A DNA stretch of 50,836 nucleotides from a virus. The stretch covers positions 1 to 50,836 of IMG/VR virus record IMGVR_UViG_3300042563_001342; one strand, given 5' to 3'. The position numbers were made by a program, and so were the translations under genes. Of this stretch, positions 33,508 through 43,736 are shown one piece after another (the stretch's first letter is position 1; every line of letters begins with the position of its first letter). The notes under the pieces were generated by a model. It had not been told where the DNA came from and ran no database searches. It saw only the letters and a program-made list of their open reading frames with translations.

Positions 33508-34080
33508 ATGGAATTTTCAACCACAACAACAACAACACTATGCCCTACATCATGTGATTTAATACCAGGATTTTATGCTGATACTTTACAAATTATTTGT
33601 CAAAAAGTTATTGGAACAGGAAGACCTGACCCATCAGCATGGAAAATCATTGATTTTACACCACAAATAAGTGCAACAACAATAAATGGTTATCTAACCG
33701 TAGATAGTTTAACAGGAACCACATTTACAATCACTGAAGAAAACTATGCCGCCGCTGACGATTATAATTTAAATGATTTCATTCCATTAGTAGATAAAAA
33801 TTCAACATCACCTTCATTAAATTTTGGTGATGAATATTATTTCTATGGTTCATTAGAAACTGATATCCAAGCAACCATTTATGAAATGAAATATAAAATA
33901 AATCTTGGTCAAGCAGAATTTCAATCAACCTCAAACCCAACTTGGACTAAAGGAACAAATTCGTATATTACAGAAATTGGTCTTTACGATTCGGATAAGA
34001 ATCTTATGATTATATCAAAACTACAATCACCTGTCTTAAGACAAGGTATTCAACAGTTTTTGGTTAAATTTGATTTCTAA
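33508..34080 (+). CDS. tail-collar/fibre-base type protein, 190 aa
   Basis: A 190-residue protein. After a short Thr-rich start (STTTTTTLCPTSC) there is a beta-rich body. The C-terminal part contains YITEIGLYDSDKNLMIISKL (about 150-169), which matches the EIGLYDxxGNL core of the N-terminal tail-collar-fibre domain (DUF3751 type) of phage tail proteins. Unlike in classical fibres the motif lies at the C-terminus. Probably a baseplate or fibre-attachment subunit. It lies 6 bases before the RuvC-like gene and after the 942-aa adhesin. Confidence 0.65.
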   Translation: MEFSTTTTTTLCPTSCDLIPGFYADTLQIICQKVIGTGRPDPSAWKIIDFTPQISATTINGYLTVDSLTGTTFTITEENYAAADDYNLNDFIPLVDKNSTSPSLNFGDEYYFYGSLETDIQATIYEMKYKINLGQAEFQSTSNPTWTKGTNSYITEIGLYDSDKNLMIISKLQSPVLRQGIQQFLVKFDF

Positions 34081-34086
34081 TAAAAT

Positions 34087-34686
34087 ATGAGAAAAACACT
34101 TAAAGAAAGCCCTAAAGTATTAGGTCTTGATGTTTCAACTAAAACTATTGGTTGGGCATTATTTGATATACAAAGTCGAGAATTACTCGAGTTGACACAT
34201 ATTTCACCAATACCAAAACCAAAAGAAGAAAATAAAATAAAAGAATTACTACTAAAAGGTGAAATATTTAAAACCAAACTTTTAGAATATAAAGGTATGG
34301 GTATTTCTAAAGTAATTATTGAGGAACCTCTATTAAACTCAAACAATGTTTATACTGTTCAAACCTTATTAAGATTTAATACTTTAATTACAAAAGAAAT
34401 ATACGACGTTTTAGGTGTAGTACCCGATTTCATATCAACATACAATTCTCGTAAGTTTGCCTTTCCGGATTTAACACAATTAAACGATAAAGGTAAATAC
34501 GTACTATTTGGAGGACTTCCTAAAGACATTGACAAGAAAATGATTATATGGGACCTAATTGCAAAAAAAGAACCTCAAATCACTTGGTTATACACAAGAA
34601 ACAATACTCTTAAAAAAGAAAATTTTGACCAAACAGACGCTTATTGTTGTGTCTTAGGTCATATGAGACAAGAAAAAATATGGTAA
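34087..34686 (+). CDS. RuvC-like Holliday-junction resolvase
   Basis: A 199-residue RNase H-fold protein. It carries the acidic active-site residues of the RuvC/YqgF-type resolvases: Asp15 in VLGLDVSTKTIGWAL, Glu in KVIIEEPLL (about residues 75-83), and the C-terminal Asp in NFDQTDAYCCVLGH. GxDxSTKxxGWA is typical of phage RuvC-like proteins. Its role would be cutting four-way junctions formed by the gp46/gp47-like recombination path and clearing branched DNA before packaging, the job T4 gp49 does with a different fold. It is the last gene of the rightward island and is followed by a bidirectional terminator. Confidence 0.88.
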   Translation: MRKTLKESPKVLGLDVSTKTIGWALFDIQSRELLELTHISPIPKPKEENKIKELLLKGEIFKTKLLEYKGMGISKVIIEEPLLNSNNVYTVQTLLRFNTLITKEIYDVLGVVPDFISTYNSRKFAFPDLTQLNDKGKYVLFGGLPKDIDKKMIIWDLIAKKEPQITWLYTRNNTLKKENFDQTDAYCCVLGHMRQEKIW

Positions 34687-34689
34687 GAT

Positions 34690-34717
34690 AAAAAACCCAC
34701 CTTTTGGTGGGTTTTTT
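34690..34717. terminator. bidirectional rho-independent terminator
   Basis: A perfect 12-bp inverted repeat AAAAAACCCACC/GGTGGGTTTTTT (34690-34701 with 34706-34717) with loop TTTT. It gives a GC-rich stem plus T-tail on both strands, between the convergent RuvC-like gene and the SprB-repeat gene. Confidence 0.92.
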
Positions 34718-34718
34718 A

Positions 34719-37700
34719 TTATGTACAAGAACCTGTATTTACTATAATTTCTAATGATGAGAGTGGTGACACATTCATATTTAAAAACACAAGAGATTGA
34801 AATTCATTTGATATTGATATTGGTAGGAGTTGCGAATCATAATACTCTCCATCAACAATTAATGAAACACAATGAGACGGTGATAAAGTAATTGGTAAAA
34901 ACACTATTGTTAGAGATTCGTTATTTAATCCATAATGAACACTATCAAAAGGAGTCTGATTCGTTATAGGAAATGGAGATGTATCAAAGAAATAAAATTC
35001 TGGTATTATATTTGTAATTTGGATATCGTCTTTATTAATACTAACAAGGAAATTGGTTGGCTTCTCTTCTATTAATACAGTTTTACATTGTTCACAAGAA
35101 TCAATAGTATCATTTTCAGATGAATAAATTGTATTACTAACAGTTGTGAAATAATTAGTGTTCCAAGTTTGAACATTTAATTCAGGAGGTAAGTTTGTTG
35201 GTTGTCCGTTATAAATTTTTATTAATTTCCAACACGTCACATCACCTCTAACGTCAGTAGAACTAAATCCGTCACTCAGTTCTAAACCAGGCAATACTAA
35301 TACAGGTTGCAATATATAGGATGTTTCTCCATCAAAATTTAAATCACATGATGAGTATAAATACCACAATGGGTCTGAACTAGGTGTTGGTGTCATAGTT
35401 GGCGTTGGAGTTTGAGTTGGTGTTAATGTTTGAGTTAATGTTGGTGTTAACGTAGGCGTTTGAGTCGGAGTTGGTGTTAATGTTTGAGTTAATGTTTGAG
35501 TAGGAGTTGGTGTCGGTGTTAATCCAGCTGTTGAGGTAAGAGTTTGTGTTGGAGTAGGCGTTGGTGTTTGAGTTGGTGTTGTTGTTAGAGTTTGAGTTGG
35601 TGTCGGTGTTGGTGTTGAGGTTGGTGTTATTCCACAGTATTGACATGAAATATTATAGTCAATAAGCATATCAACACTAACATCTGTCGCAACCAAATAT
35701 TGTTCTTCACATTTTGCAATTATTTGAATTCCGTTATTTAATGGGTCAATATTAACTTGAGCAACTTGGTCAAAACTTTCTAATAAAGCAACTAAAGCAT
35801 CAAAATATTCCTCATCCGTTGGGAAATCATTTAAAACGTAACTAATGTAAAACTCTGAAGTTTCTGTTACATCTCCAATAGTTGCAACTATATTAAAAAT
35901 AGCTTGATTAAGTAAACAATTTGTATATCCGGATGTTAAATCATAATATCCTTCACTCAACATTTGTTTAGGTCCTTTTTTAACTAACTCCCCAATGTTT
36001 TCAAATTCACTATCACAAATATTAAACGTTTGAAATGATGAGATTGAATCAAACCCGTCTATTGTTACCTCTCTATTTTTAACACATCCTTCACTATCTG
36101 TGATTTGTAAACTGTATGTTCCGGCACTTAAATTACTTAAATAATAACCTGTTTGACCATTTACATTATTACTCCATAGTAAGGTGAATGGTGGTGTCCC
36201 ATTCGTTATATATGCCGATACTGTACCATCATTACCATTATTAGCATCAGTACCCGATAACATAAAATCAACATTTTCTGAAGTATCAATTGAAAAATTA
36301 ATAATTTGTGCACAACCCGGAATAGCATCATCTATTTCCGCGACATACGCACCTGAAAATAAATTATTAAATGTTACCGCACTTGTCTCAATTTGTTGTA
36401 ATTGACTACCTATATTTACTGTATAAGGTGGCGTGCCACCTGAAATACTAATTTGTACAGAACCATTTTGTAAATCACAAGTTGTCCCTGTTGTACTAGC
36501 ACTTAAAGTAAAAGGTGATGTAGTTGATATTGTATATGGATTAGTATATACACAGGCACCATTATCAGATATTGTTAATGTATAATCATCTGGTGCCAAA
36601 TTAACAAATTGCCACACAGCTGAATTAGTAACCTGTGTTTGAGTATCATTATTTGAATTTACTAATGTATATGTATACGGAGATTGACCACCTAAAAGAG
36701 TTATTTTTATTTTTCCATTATTCCCACAATTTGCATTTATTGTATCAATAGTTACAATTGAAAATCCATTTGGTGTTAACACAGTTATTGACCCTGTGGC
36801 TGAACATAAAGCAGCATCAGTAACTTTTATAGAGAATAACCCTGCTCCTATATTTTGAAATGTTTGCGAAGAACTAAACGAAACATTTATTTGACCTGTA
36901 GATGCTGAGTAATAATATGGTCCTGTCCCACCTGAAACAGTCACCGTAACCTCACCATCAGACGAAAAACAAGATGGTGGGACACTAGTTAAAATACCCG
37001 CAATACCTAATGGAGGGACTAGCCCAACTGTCGCACTTTGAGATAATACGCAATTTGTACTATCGGTTATAGTAACACTATACGTTCCATTTGTTAATCC
37101 TGTAATAAAGTCAGTAGTTTCTCCATTTGACCATAAATAAGTAAACGGAGCATTACCCGTTAAACCTGTCACATATATCTTACCTGACTCAACACTATTA
37201 CACCCTGAATCTTCAACAACATAAAAACCCCAAGTAATTGTGGTTGATGGTTTTATAATAATAGTTTCTGATGTACCTGTACATCCTCCTCCATCATCAG
37301 CAACAACATAATAAATTCCAGGCGATAATACCGGTGGCATTATAAATGTATTATAACCCGTTGTAGCCGAGGTTATAAACCCTGTTAACGTATTATATAA
37401 ATAAAAATCGGCAGAACCATAGAAATTACTTGTTTGAGCCGTCAACGCTCCATTATTAAAATTACAGGTAGTATTTTGTTGACCTGTAATACTTACACAT
37501 GTACCACTAGAAATATTAACATTTACCGGTAAAATAGTTTGAGATGGAGAAACACACGAATCTAAAACATTAAACGTATACGTACCAGCAGATAATGTTG
37601 TCGCGGTATAACTTGTTACACCTACACCTAAAGATATTGTTCCAAGAGCAGGATTAATCCACTGAATACTATAATCCGGTGCAGTACCATAGATATCTAC

Positions 37701-37772
37701 ACTGAAAACTCCCGAGTTTGTATTTGAACAATCTCCCGTTATACTTAAATTTACACTTAAACTACAAGCCAT
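34719..37772 (-). CDS. SprB-repeat adhesin at the end of the baseplate operon
   Basis: A 1017-residue protein. Residues ~1-570 hold seven SprB-like repeats of about 80 residues, each with G-(G/T)-x-x-P-Y/F-x-Y/L-x-W-S-N-G and L-x-x-G-x-Y-x-x-x-I-x-D-x-x-x-C. Examples are [45 protein letters not shown] and [19 protein letters not shown] mixed alpha/beta domain follows (about 575-710), then about 80 residues of TPT/TQT linker (35381-35629) and a C-terminal beta domain of about 215 residues. SprB repeats build the gliding-motility adhesin of Flavobacteria; here they appear on a phage tail protein. Its start overlaps the stop of the upstream baseplate gene by one base (TAATG). Confidence 0.83.
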   Translation of the reverse strand: MACSLSVNLSITGDCSNTNSGVFSVDIYGTAPDYSIQWINPALGTISLGVGVTSYTATTLSAGTYTFNVLDSCVSPSQTILPVNVNISSGTCVSITGQQNTTCNFNNGALTAQTSNFYGSADFYLYNTLTGFITSATTGYNTFIMPPVLSPGIYYVVADDGGGCTGTSETIIIKPSTTITWGFYVVEDSGCNSVESGKIYVTGLTGNAPFTYLWSNGETTDFITGLTNGTYSVTITDSTNCVLSQSATVGLVPPLGIAGILTSVPPSCFSSDGEVTVTVSGGTGPYYYSASTGQINVSFSSSQTFQNIGAGLFSIKVTDAALCSATGSITVLTPNGFSIVTIDTINANCGNNGKIKITLLGGQSPYTYTLVNSNNDTQTQVTNSAVWQFVNLAPDDYTLTISDNGACVYTNPYTISTTSPFTLSASTTGTTCDLQNGSVQISISGGTPPYTVNIGSQLQQIETSAVTFNNLFSGAYVAEIDDAIPGCAQIINFSIDTSENVDFMLSGTDANNGNDGTVSAYITNGTPPFTLLWSNNVNGQTGYYLSNLSAGTYSLQITDSEGCVKNREVTIDGFDSISSFQTFNICDSEFENIGELVKKGPKQMLSEGYYDLTSGYTNCLLNQAIFNIVATIGDVTETSEFYISYVLNDFPTDEEYFDALVALLESFDQVAQVNIDPLNNGIQIIAKCEEQYLVATDVSVDMLIDYNISCQYCGITPTSTPTPTPTQTLTTTPTQTPTPTPTQTLTSTAGLTPTPTPTQTLTQTLTPTPTQTPTLTPTLTQTLTPTQTPTPTMTPTPSSDPLWYLYSSCDLNFDGETSYILQPVLVLPGLELSDGFSSTDVRGDVTCWKLIKIYNGQPTNLPPELNVQTWNTNYFTTVSNTIYSSENDTIDSCEQCKTVLIEEKPTNFLVSINKDDIQITNIIPEFYFFDTSPFPITNQTPFDSVHYGLNNESLTIVFLPITLSPSHCVSLIVDGEYYDSQLLPISISNEFQSLVFLNMNVSPLSSLEIIVNTGSCT
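35381..35629 (-). repeat. Thr-Pro coding array on the minus strand
   Basis: About 250 bp of repeats encoding TPTPTQTLT-type units. Stretches resemble the plus-strand arrays at 18591-18807 and 27213-27562, giving inverted homology between the two blocks. Confidence 0.88.
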
Positions 37773-40700
37773 TAATTACATAAAATTTCAAAATTTATTC
37801 CAACATTCAATTTAAAATTGATTCCCGAATCATTTACAGAACAAATTGAACTATAAACCACAACATTAGTATCATTTAAAATATACTCAAATCCATAAAA
37901 ATCTAAACTATTTAATGCGGGTATTAATGCCGCATCCCATTGAGCCGTTGTTGGTGAACTCAAACCAGTGTTAGTATATCCTATACCTGTAAAAAATTCA
38001 TATTGAACAATCACAATATCATCTAAACTTAATACTACATACCAAGTACTTTTTAACGTATTTTGTACACAATCATTTAATTCATAACCTTGTGATGTTA
38101 AATAATTCCCTAACAAATAACCTAACACTGACTCAAATGATGTTAATAGAGGATTAGTTTGCCACGGATAGATAGAACATTGTACGGATTGAACATAACA
38201 ATCATAAGTATAAAGATTACTAACCATTGAACATGGGTTACAAGGTACAGGTATTAACTGACATCCTTCTTGTCTTCTCCAAACAAATTTTTGTCTATGG
38301 AATATTGAATTTTCGTATTTAACCCCTGTGTTCCAAATAGTACTCGCCGGAATCATTTGTTCCACAAGTCTTACCCAATAATCACCCATTCCATCTACAT
38401 ACTCAATCATGTTAGTATAGTTGAAACTACCATCCGGCACTCCAGCTAATTTCTGAGCATCCAAATATTTCCAATATATTGATTGTAGGGTCGGATAACC
38501 CATAGTTTTACCATCTGTTGAGAATTGTCTATTTCTAACATTAATCATGTTCTTCCAAAATGTTTGGGCAAACTCAAAGAATGTTTTACGTTTTGGTTGT
38601 GGATTTATTTCTGTCCAATCCACACCACCTCTCATCGGATAATTTGATATTGGATTTGGGTCACAATAAGTTGGTTGAACATAATTTAACCCCTCATTAG
38701 GAATCGGAAAATTATATTCTCTTGACATAACCCACACATCATAGGATAAACCTTGAGCCGGGTTTAAAAATAAATCGGTATTTTTGGCATTGAGTACTAA
38801 CGCATCGTTTGTTGTGTAATATCTTGCGTTATAACCACCATCTAAATTTGAACGTAACCCAACTTCTGTATCAACCCAACTTTTATTGTTATCAATAGTT
38901 TGTGTTAAGTTGTACCCTAAATTCATAAATGGAAACTGAGCAAACCTATCAAAATATTCCTGACCATAGGTATATGGCGCTAAAACTGTTTGATAGTTAG
39001 GGTTCGCCCCTGTAAACACACTGTTAGTATAACTGACTTCTTCCGGTGCTCTATGTTTTGGAGTCTGTTCAAACCATCCACTACCTTTTTCAAAAAAATA
39101 ATCGTCAGTGTTAACTGGAGCTTTAGGAAATCCAAAAGCGTCCATTGGATATTCATCTTTAGTTATGTTCACATCTTGTATTACAGTTGTTGTAGTAAAT
39201 CCAGTATAGGTATCTTGTCTAAACTTATATGTATTACCCGCCTCTAATGTCGGTAATTCCTGAACATAAGTTCCACCAGATATTTGCGCAAACTGATTAT
39301 TAAATTGTTGAACATTAATTCGTTGGTCGGCTAAATAAATATACTCGTTAAATTCAACTAAAGCATCGGGAGCACCAATTAAAGCCATTAAAGTCTCTAT
39401 TGATTTTCTAGTTCCCTTTGATTTAAACAAATAAGCCGAGTTTAATATTAAATTTCTATAATATTGATAGTTTAATTCATCCGGAGTTGTTGCATCTGAA
39501 ATACCAGGATATTGAGATTTATCTGTATTTGTTTGTCCAAAAACCGAACTTAAAAAGTCATCTGTAGACACAGGCGACATATTTGTTTGCCACCCTAATG
39601 TTTGTGATAAATTTTTAAGTAACTGAGATGGTATATCATCACCAGGATTATAATGAACAGAATTCATAAATGCTAACGCACTTATAAATTTATTAGTTTC
39701 ATCAAAACTTCTACCATAAATTTGTAAAACTTTTTCCATTTTTTGACCTAAAGTGTCAAATTCTTGGAATGCTCCCGTAACTAAAAATCTTGCAATAATA
39801 TTTGTTTTATAACCATCTAACGATATTCCAATGTCATTTAACTGAATTAGATAATTAGTGAAAGCGTTTGTTACAATATCTAAATTCCAAGACCCATTTA
39901 AAGGAAATGTAACAAATTCTTGTGAAGAAAAATAACTACCATCATCAGCATCTCTTGGAACATTAAAACTTGCTGTATATTTTGGGGTAACATTTCTATT
40001 TAATAAAAAACTCTCAACTTCATCTAAGTCTTCATTAAAAACTCTATTAACTTGATAATCATTTGGTCTAATAACTAAATCGTCAAACGTAAATGATTGA
40101 TTTGGAAAAGGGTCACCACTAACAGTCACATTTAAAGTTCCTGATGTAATTGAGGTTGTTGGTATAATTGCCGTCACATTATAACCAATACCTCCATAGT
40201 ATAAACTATAATAAGCATATTGAACGGTCATATCTCTAAGTGCCGACACTTGAATCTCTTTTAACGCAAGATTTCTAGTTGAATTAATCGTAAAATCAAT
40301 CGCAAATGGATTTCTTAATTTAGAAATATCTAAATCAAAACTTGTTATATTATCAATTTGGTTATAAGTTATATTTGTTGCCGTCTCACCTTTAACATAA
40401 TTCTCACCCATAATAGTCGCCTCAAGAGCCGCAGGGAATTTGGATATAATTGTTTCAACCGAAGTGGAAAGTCTTTTAACCAAAGAACCATATTGTGTGA
40501 AATTTGTTATTTGGCTTAAATCAAAATTAGGATAAACTTTAAAGTTATTTTCAAAAATTGCTCTTGATTGAATAGTACTTTCTAACCCTAATCCTTCTAA
40601 ACTAATTGGTTCCGAAAATGTTCCGGTATTAAAAGTTCTATTAGTCTTTTCATTAAAAGAGGTCGCAAATTCAAAATTACCCTGTGTTAAACCACCCCCC

Positions 40701-40789
40701 GTGACTAATTGAAAACCAACTAAATCATCAGAGAATGAACTTGCACCGGAAGCACCTTGTGGAGGACATGTAAATTTTTGTAACGCCAT
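37772..40789 (-). CDS. large baseplate protein with tail-protein-I-like segment
   Basis: A 1005-residue protein with a beta-rich N-terminal third. A helical middle part follows: [42 protein letters not shown], and [31 protein letters not shown] (about residues 450-480). The last recalls the 'long helix, KGT, helix' element of P2 gpI-type baseplate proteins. Trp/Tyr-rich stretches ([20 protein letters not shown]) and a Cys-rich segment ([13 protein letters not shown]) lie in the last third. It is therefore a probable baseplate wedge or tail-tip protein. Both ends overlap the neighbouring genes by one base (TAATG), so it belongs to a coupled baseplate operon. Confidence 0.75.
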   Translation of the reverse strand: MALQKFTCPPQGASGASSFSDDLVGFQLVTGGGLTQGNFEFATSFNEKTNRTFNTGTFSEPISLEGLGLESTIQSRAIFENNFKVYPNFDLSQITNFTQYGSLVKRLSTSVETIISKFPAALEATIMGENYVKGETATNITYNQIDNITSFDLDISKLRNPFAIDFTINSTRNLALKEIQVSALRDMTVQYAYYSLYYGGIGYNVTAIIPTTSITSGTLNVTVSGDPFPNQSFTFDDLVIRPNDYQVNRVFNEDLDEVESFLLNRNVTPKYTASFNVPRDADDGSYFSSQEFVTFPLNGSWNLDIVTNAFTNYLIQLNDIGISLDGYKTNIIARFLVTGAFQEFDTLGQKMEKVLQIYGRSFDETNKFISALAFMNSVHYNPGDDIPSQLLKNLSQTLGWQTNMSPVSTDDFLSSVFGQTNTDKSQYPGISDATTPDELNYQYYRNLILNSAYLFKSKGTRKSIETLMALIGAPDALVEFNEYIYLADQRINVQQFNNQFAQISGGTYVQELPTLEAGNTYKFRQDTYTGFTTTTVIQDVNITKDEYPMDAFGFPKAPVNTDDYFFEKGSGWFEQTPKHRAPEEVSYTNSVFTGANPNYQTVLAPYTYGQEYFDRFAQFPFMNLGYNLTQTIDNNKSWVDTEVGLRSNLDGGYNARYYTTNDALVLNAKNTDLFLNPAQGLSYDVWVMSREYNFPIPNEGLNYVQPTYCDPNPISNYPMRGGVDWTEINPQPKRKTFFEFAQTFWKNMINVRNRQFSTDGKTMGYPTLQSIYWKYLDAQKLAGVPDGSFNYTNMIEYVDGMGDYWVRLVEQMIPASTIWNTGVKYENSIFHRQKFVWRRQEGCQLIPVPCNPCSMVSNLYTYDCYVQSVQCSIYPWQTNPLLTSFESVLGYLLGNYLTSQGYELNDCVQNTLKSTWYVVLSLDDIVIVQYEFFTGIGYTNTGLSSPTTAQWDAALIPALNSLDFYGFEYILNDTNVVVYSSICSVNDSGINFKLNVGINFEILCN

Positions 40790-41703
40790 TATTCAGTTAT
40801 GTTTGTAAAGTTTTTACTAAAATCAATATTATCACCTCTATTTTGTCTAACTTCGTATAACAATGTATTAAATTGGTCTCTAATTTCGTATAGATTATAT
40901 TGTTGGTAAATGTTATTATTTGTATCGTAAATCGTGTAAATACCATCATCCATAGATTTAGTTTGATTACCGTATAACGCAATTGCCAATGTTGAGAAAT
41001 CTTGGTCTGCAATCTCAATATCAAGTGTTATAGGATTGAAGAAAGTATTTGAGATTATAATATTTTGATTTGGCTGTCCAATATATGGTGTTGCATTTGG
41101 TTTGTTTGTCGGAGATGATGACGGAGAAACTGTACAAAAGATTATATTTGTATTATTATCCGTATATCTATATCTAATCGCCTTTTGTGATGTGTTTGTT
41201 AAATTTTGAACAACCGGTTCACAAAAGAATGATGACGTAATAATTCTAAAGAAATTAGGTATTTTTGTTCCATCAGAGTTCAAATATTCAATTCTAAAAC
41301 CAACTAAACCTTGATTAACAAATTTATTTCTAAATTGACTTGGGACATCGTTCAAATCAATAATAATACCTTTTACGTTAGGTAATGATGATAATACACC
41401 ACAATCCAAAATACTCGTTCTAATCTCCGCTGGTCTAATATATAAGGTGTAGATACCTAATTGGTTAAATTGTTCCGCAGGCAGTCTTAAATTATATAAT
41501 CCACCCAATATTTCAACATTAGGGTTAGGACTTGAACTTGTTTGTTGATTATTAAAATAAGGTCTTAATATTGATACCGCATCTAACTTTGTTAATACAA
41601 AATTATCTGTTTCATCTCTTGATGGTGTATAATTAAGAATGATGTCCACATCTTCGGGTGATACATCTGCGGGTCTTATTGTACCGTATGTTCCTGTTGC
41701 CAT
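40789..41703 (-). CDS. structural protein of the baseplate operon, 304 aa
   Basis: A 304-residue beta-rich soluble protein (GIYTLYIRPAEIRTSILDCGVL, GFRIEYLNSDGTKIPNFFRI) with a short Ser/Pro/Asn-rich linker near residue 195-205. The C-terminus (LYEIRDQFNTLLYEVRQNRG) is helical. No enzymatic motif. It is coupled by TAATG to the 1005-aa baseplate gene and follows the 407-aa gene by 9 bases. Its conserved place in the operon suggests a baseplate or tail-tip subunit. Confidence 0.68.
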   Translation of the reverse strand: MATGTYGTIRPADVSPEDVDIILNYTPSRDETDNFVLTKLDAVSILRPYFNNQQTSSSPNPNVEILGGLYNLRLPAEQFNQLGIYTLYIRPAEIRTSILDCGVLSSLPNVKGIIIDLNDVPSQFRNKFVNQGLVGFRIEYLNSDGTKIPNFFRIITSSFFCEPVVQNLTNTSQKAIRYRYTDNNTNIIFCTVSPSSSPTNKPNATPYIGQPNQNIIISNTFFNPITLDIEIADQDFSTLAIALYGNQTKSMDDGIYTIYDTNNNIYQQYNLYEIRDQFNTLLYEVRQNRGDNIDFSKNFTNITE

Positions 41704-41712
41704 ATTATTATT

Positions 41713-42936
41713 TTAATCTATTTTTATTATGTTAAAAAATTTGTAACCATATTTTTCAAGGTCACCTAAATTATCTACTTCACCTAATCTTTCCATTGAT
41801 TCTAACCCGGAAACTTTTCCTCTTTCTATAAATACATTGGATTGAACTTCTGGCTCATCAATTACATTTAATAATGCCTCATTTTTTACAATTGGTTCAC
41901 ATACCGTATCAATTGTTGTTACACCACTAACAACAAATAGAGTTGTACCATCACTATAATCATAATAATCAACACCATTTATTGTGTATCCGGTGTATAA
42001 TTGACTACCATTTGTACTTCCACCCCAATATGTACCTATAACACCTGTTGTACCCGTTATTTGAACCCCTATTTTATAATATCCATCAACTAAAGTAGAT
42101 TTTTTACCATAAACTCTTAAATCCGACACCGATGATTGAGTATAACCCGTTATTACTAATGGTACTGTTAGATAAGGATTAATACCACTTTGATATGTTT
42201 GACAACTAGAGTCCCCACTATAAATAAAATCATAACAAATTGGTGTTGCCGACCAACTACCACCCATTGGGGTAAAACAAGTTGTACCTTTTGGGTCTAA
42301 TATTGTCGCATTTGTAAATGGTACATGTACCGTTTTCTTTACTACATTGGAACCCCACGGACTCATACCTGACATACTAATTGTAAATCCACTCGGAGGA
42401 CTTGGTACATAAGTGTGTTGATAAAAATTAGGACTAGTAGAGGTTATTATTTGTTTTGGGGTACCGTCTCCCCAATCTATTTCATAATTTGAGAATGATA
42501 GATATTTTTTAAATTCAACATCCGAAGTATTATAAAAATTGTAAGTATATGCGTCAGTTGTATTAGCTGAGAACAAAAAGTTAGTCATTACTTCTTGTTG
42601 TAAAATCATCCCATCAAAAACTGAATAATATCCAACATCAACCGTATTTTCAGTTATCAATATCGGAATAGTTAATCCTGTTAATAATGATGTTCCTGGT
42701 TTGAGTGTTGCCTTTGAAATATTAGTAGTGTTTGTTCCACCTGTTAATATTTGAGTCATTGATGAATATACATAAGCAGACCCATCAATATATTTGGTTA
42801 CCTCTCTAGTATAAATGTCACAACAAAAAGGAATTATCTGTTGTTCAAGATATGGGTCTCCGATATAATTAACTTTAAAAACATCACCATTAATTACTTC
42901 CGGAGATATTCTTATACGATATGTGTTTGCACTCAT
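41713..42936 (-). CDS. structural protein with PKD-like unit, 407 aa
   Basis: A 407-residue beta-rich protein. The N-terminal part contains YRIRISPEVINGDVFKVNYIG. A PKD-like stretch (YEIDWGDGTPKQI...YQHTYVPSPP, about residues 150-180) lies in the middle. The C-terminus carries a conserved tail-protein motif, VFIERGKVSGLESMERLGEV followed by LEKYGYKFFNI (about 365-405), that I recall from structural proteins of other large Bacteroidetes phages. It is probably a baseplate or tail subunit that docks through this C-terminal motif. It is coupled by TAATG to the 266-aa gene. Confidence 0.7.
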   Translation of the reverse strand: MSANTYRIRISPEVINGDVFKVNYIGDPYLEQQIIPFCCDIYTREVTKYIDGSAYVYSSMTQILTGGTNTTNISKATLKPGTSLLTGLTIPILITENTVDVGYYSVFDGMILQQEVMTNFLFSANTTDAYTYNFYNTSDVEFKKYLSFSNYEIDWGDGTPKQIITSTSPNFYQHTYVPSPPSGFTISMSGMSPWGSNVVKKTVHVPFTNATILDPKGTTCFTPMGGSWSATPICYDFIYSGDSSCQTYQSGINPYLTVPLVITGYTQSSVSDLRVYGKKSTLVDGYYKIGVQITGTTGVIGTYWGGSTNGSQLYTGYTINGVDYYDYSDGTTLFVVSGVTTIDTVCEPIVKNEALLNVIDEPEVQSNVFIERGKVSGLESMERLGEVDNLGDLEKYGYKFFNIIKID

Positions 42937-43736
42937 TATGGATTAATATATTCATACCATTTTATGGAACTTGCCGTTCCTACTCTAACATTTAATTCAT
43001 CTAAAATCTCATACGTTTTATTAACGTAATCTAAATTTACTTTATAATAAAAATACTTTGAATCAAAATTAAAAACACTTGGAATTAATGAAGATGATTG
43101 TGGTACTTTCATCATTTTAACATAAACACCTAATCTTCCATCAAAAAATTTAGCACTCATATAAAAAGTTGTTAAATTATAAAACTTTACATTCTTTAAC
43201 CAATAAATGAAAAACCCTTCTTTATCCCCCACAAAATCTAATTTATACGATGGTTTTTTAATTAAAACATCCGGTATATATGGTGATAAGTTAACCAACT
43301 CAGTAAACCCCTGTTGAACAGGTATAATTATTGTAAAATAATTAGTTTGAGATTTACCATCCATTGTATCATAAAAATCTAATTTAAAAAACGATTTGGT
43401 AAAAGGTTTTTCAAAATAATAAATTTCAGTTTTAGTAAATCCTTCAGGTAAATAACTAGTCACCCAATCATTGTTAGTTGCCGTTGTTACATTTGTAGAA
43501 TTACCACTATAAAAATGAAAATCATATTTAACATCAGTTTTAGTATCACTACTATATGGTGCGTGAGAAAATCTTAATAACTCAAAATCTTCTGCAACAC
43601 CAATGACATCTTTGATGACATCCTCTTCATAAAGTTCAATACTATCTTCTTGCCCATACATATCCCATTTCATCTCAATTGGTAGAAGAATGTACTGTTC
43701 ATCATTTGGGATTACAAATCTAAATTTATTACTCAC
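42936..43736 (-). CDS. hypothetical structural protein, 266 aa
   Basis: A 266-residue, aromatic-rich beta protein (FHFYSGNST, EIYYFEKPFTKSFFKLDFYD, YFYYKVNLDYVNKTYEI). No signal peptide, membrane segment or catalytic motif. It overlaps the 600-aa gene by 8 bp and is coupled to the 407-aa gene by one base. Composition and position suggest a virion subunit, probably of the baseplate; nothing more specific can be said. Confidence 0.65.
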   Translation of the reverse strand: MSNKFRFVIPNDEQYILLPIEMKWDMYGQEDSIELYEEDVIKDVIGVAEDFELLRFSHAPYSSDTKTDVKYDFHFYSGNSTNVTTATNNDWVTSYLPEGFTKTEIYYFEKPFTKSFFKLDFYDTMDGKSQTNYFTIIIPVQQGFTELVNLSPYIPDVLIKKPSYKLDFVGDKEGFFIYWLKNVKFYNLTTFYMSAKFFDGRLGVYVKMMKVPQSSSLIPSVFNFDSKYFYYKVNLDYVNKTYEILDELNVRVGTASSIKWYEYINP

